A DNA stretch of 64,000 bases from NCBI RefSeq assembly GCF_016906535.1, contig NC_057382.1, positions 1,550,001 to 1,614,000 of the forward strand, in the 5' to 3' direction. Shown piece by piece: positions 62,020 through 64,000 of the stretch. How positions within the stretch are numbered: the first letter of the stretch is position 1; each line of letters starts with the position of its first letter. Origin of the DNA: Rhizoctonia solani (taxonomy: Eukaryota > Basidiomycota > Agaricomycetes > Cantharellales > Ceratobasidiaceae). The position numbers were made by a program, and so were the translations under genes. The notes under the pieces were generated by a model, which did not search any database, was not told the origin of the DNA, and saw nothing but the letters and a program-made list of their open reading frames with translations.

Positions 62020-63635
62020 ATGGTGTGGCCACTTTCTCTTGCGCTTCTGACCGCGACAGCCCAAATCAGTATTGCCTACCACCCTCCAGTAAAGATAAAC
62101 CTATCGAGTCGTACAAAATACGATCGTTTAGTTGGGCGGGCTTTACCGAAGACGACCGTTCCGCTAGAGAACTACTTTAACGGGACTGATCTGCAGTACG
62201 TATATGCGTATTTTACCGTCACCTTAATGGACGAAACCAATAACAATACTTCTTGAAAAGGTGGCATGGGGAGGTACAAGTAGGGACCCCTCCGCAAATT
62301 TTCAGCGTTGTTTTCGATACCGGAAGCCTCGATGCTGTAATCCCAGGTAAGAGTTTATAAAGCTCTCACTACCAAAATGATCATGAATTGCTCTGACGTA
62401 TTCTGAAATTAGACCATTCATGCAATTCCTGCCTAGGACATAGAACTTTCAGCCGCAATCTTTCCTCTACATTTAATGACTATAACGAATCCTTCTACGC
62501 TGAGTTTGCCACCGGCGTGGGCGTAGACCCCAGCGTGAGACATATTTTGTGCAGCATTCCGAAACAATAAACCAACATCCGTTTAATGCCGAACAAGATT
62601 TCCGAATGGCTTATTTATGCGGCCGCTCAGGATGTAGTCTCGGTTGCTGGCTTGCCTGCGGTAACCCTAGATATGTATCTGATTACCGACGAGAGCGCAG
62701 GATTTTGGGCCGCCCCGTTTGATGGAATTTTTGGTATGTCGATGATTACGCTCGTTTAATTCATATGAACATGTCCTCTAGGTATGGGCTATAAGGCTCG
62801 AGGGTCATTTTTCCAAACGCTGGTACAACAAGGGTTAGATCGTAAGCCAAGTCAAATTTACCACATGCATGGCATATATAATTATCGCTAATGTAACAAA
62901 AGCTGTCATGGGCTTCTGGCTAACGCCATTATCAATGGGGCAAGCAGAAATGACCCTTGGAGGTGTGGATGAATCAAAGATTCAGGGAAAGAGAGTCGAC
63001 TACATACCTATTCCCGGTGGGGCTTATGTAGGCTCTCAGCTTACCTTACTACCTGATTCATGCTAACTCAAACAAAGGGCTTTTGGCAATTAGAATCGAG
63101 TCAATTTGCGGTCAATGGAAACACTAACCATGTGCTGAAACGGATTCGCCAAGTCTACTTCGATTCGGGGACGGCCAACGTAGGCTAGATTCCTTGAAAC
63201 GACGTATATTGACTCACCCATCTTTGGTTATAACATTAGCTTCAGTTCCCGAAGGATACTACGGAAGCACTATATGCGTTAATTTCTCCCAAGATTAAGC
63301 CAGTTGGGACGAATGGCGCGTATGGTCTACCATGCTCCGAAGTTTCATCGATCCAAGCCCGGATAGATTTCACCTTTAATGACCAGAACGGAAAGGTACG
63401 TGTTTAACAACTTGTTCATCCTGCTCCCAGGTCTGAATACTAAGTTTTTCGCCAGCCTATTATCCTTTCCGTGCCTCCACAAGAACTGAGTGTTGGCCCG
63501 TTCACAGACAACGAGAGGATGTGTCAGACGCTCATAAACGCAGGCTACGACCAGAACTTCGTTGGGGGGAGTTTGCTCAAGCACTACTACAGCATTTGGG
63601 ATCAGGGTAATGCACGTATGGGTTTCGCGTCATGA
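62020..63635 (+). CDS. Pepsin-type (A1) aspartic protease
   Basis: The start at 62020 gives a signal peptide (MVWPLSLALLTATAQISIAY). A propeptide follows to about residue 60. The N-terminal lobe is WHGEVQVGTPPQIFSVVFDT followed by GSLDAVIP, which contains the first catalytic Asp in VFDTG. The flap region HSCNSCLGHRTFSRN and AAPFDGIFGMGYKARGSFF are typical of A1 enzymes. The C-terminal lobe has AEMTLGGVDESKIQGKRVDY, the second catalytic motif VYFDSGTAN, and ILSVPPQELSVGP. The stop at 63635 follows NARMGFAS, the usual I-G-F-A-type end of fungal A1 proteases. Introns interrupt the gene at about nine points. A secreted protease role is inferred; no frameshift was found. Confidence 0.82.
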
Positions 63636-64000
63636 GAATAGTTTAAAATAAGACTGTTTGTTCGATTCCGAGCCTCGACTCATGTGATGCTTCCATATTC
63701 AGGAGGTGGTACTTCATTGAGTTACTGGTTCGAATCAGTTCGACCGAAATGTTTCTGCCATAGCCATATCACTTGTAGGCTAATTGATGTAAGCTGATTT
63801 ATCGATAGAGTTCTGCTGAAAATTCGCTAAGCTTGCTCATAATCATACATCTCGAAACCAAGCGCTCAATGTATCAATAATCAAACATATCCTTGTACGC
63901 ACTTCGCACTGACCTCTGAGCATGATCAGCAAACTTGGCCAGAGCTGCTCCTACTTACATTCGATTAGTTTGCAACATGGGACTGCCACATATTTTTTTA
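63636..64000. other. 3' flank of the aspartic protease gene, no gene seen
   Basis: The window ends in non-coding sequence with no motif that I can assign. Confidence 0.4.

Noticed and set aside
63655..63680. GTTCGATTCC word as a tRNA T-loop
   Set aside because: The flanking bases do not pair to form a T-stem and no acceptor or anticodon arm is present upstream.

Overview
The window reads as nuclear DNA of a filamentous basidiomycete, most likely an Agaricomycete of the Rhizoctonia / Ceratobasidiaceae type. That is inferred from many short (about 50-65 nt) introns, fungal plant-cell-wall and glucan-degrading enzymes, Agaricomycete-type DUF6533 membrane proteins and a Tc1/mariner DNA transposon. 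No database search was possible, so the species is not proven.

Layout. 0.8-5.2 kb: a serine-rich hypothetical gene (-) and a multi-exon gene (+) whose C-terminus resembles the Sld7/MTBP replication-initiation fold. 5.2-10.3 kb: gene-poor, with a fragmented membrane-protein-like gene (-). 10.4-13.8 kb: intact eight-exon glucosidase II alpha subunit (GH31). 15.5-21.7 kb: three DUF6533 membrane-protein genes, one (+) and two tandem (-). 22.9-24.6 kb: GH28 exo-polygalacturonase (-). 26.1-30.3 kb: DAO-type FAD oxidoreductase (-) divergent from cytosolic asparaginyl-tRNA synthetase (+). 30.8-36.3 kb: three aldo-keto reductases, one damaged. 36.6-38.5 kb: GH71 alpha-1,3-glucanase (-). 39.4-49.8 kb: two damaged subtilisin (S8) copies, each followed by a related repeat, separated by a complete mariner-like element with about 290-bp terminal inverted repeats and by a gene-empty stretch. 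51.6-55.0 kb: compact housekeeping block (ATP synthase subunit j, NIF3/COG3323-like protein, Yar1-like ankyrin protein, Spp2-like G-patch splicing factor). 55.5-61.7 kb: two tandem divergent kinesins. 62.0-63.6 kb: a pepsin-type aspartic protease.

The genes do not form one pathway. Housekeeping genes (protein folding, tRNA charging, ATP synthase, splicing) alternate with fast-evolving secreted hydrolases and duplicated families. Several conserved genes carry single-base frameshifts, some of them at homopolymers (AsnRS, Spp2-like, one AKR), so part of the apparent decay is probably sequencing or assembly error; the large deletion in one subtilisin copy cannot be explained that way. The most distinctive features are the tandem kinesins, where the 25-nt P-loop microexon of one copy is split into 10-nt and 15-nt exons in the other, and the cluster of GC-AG introns.
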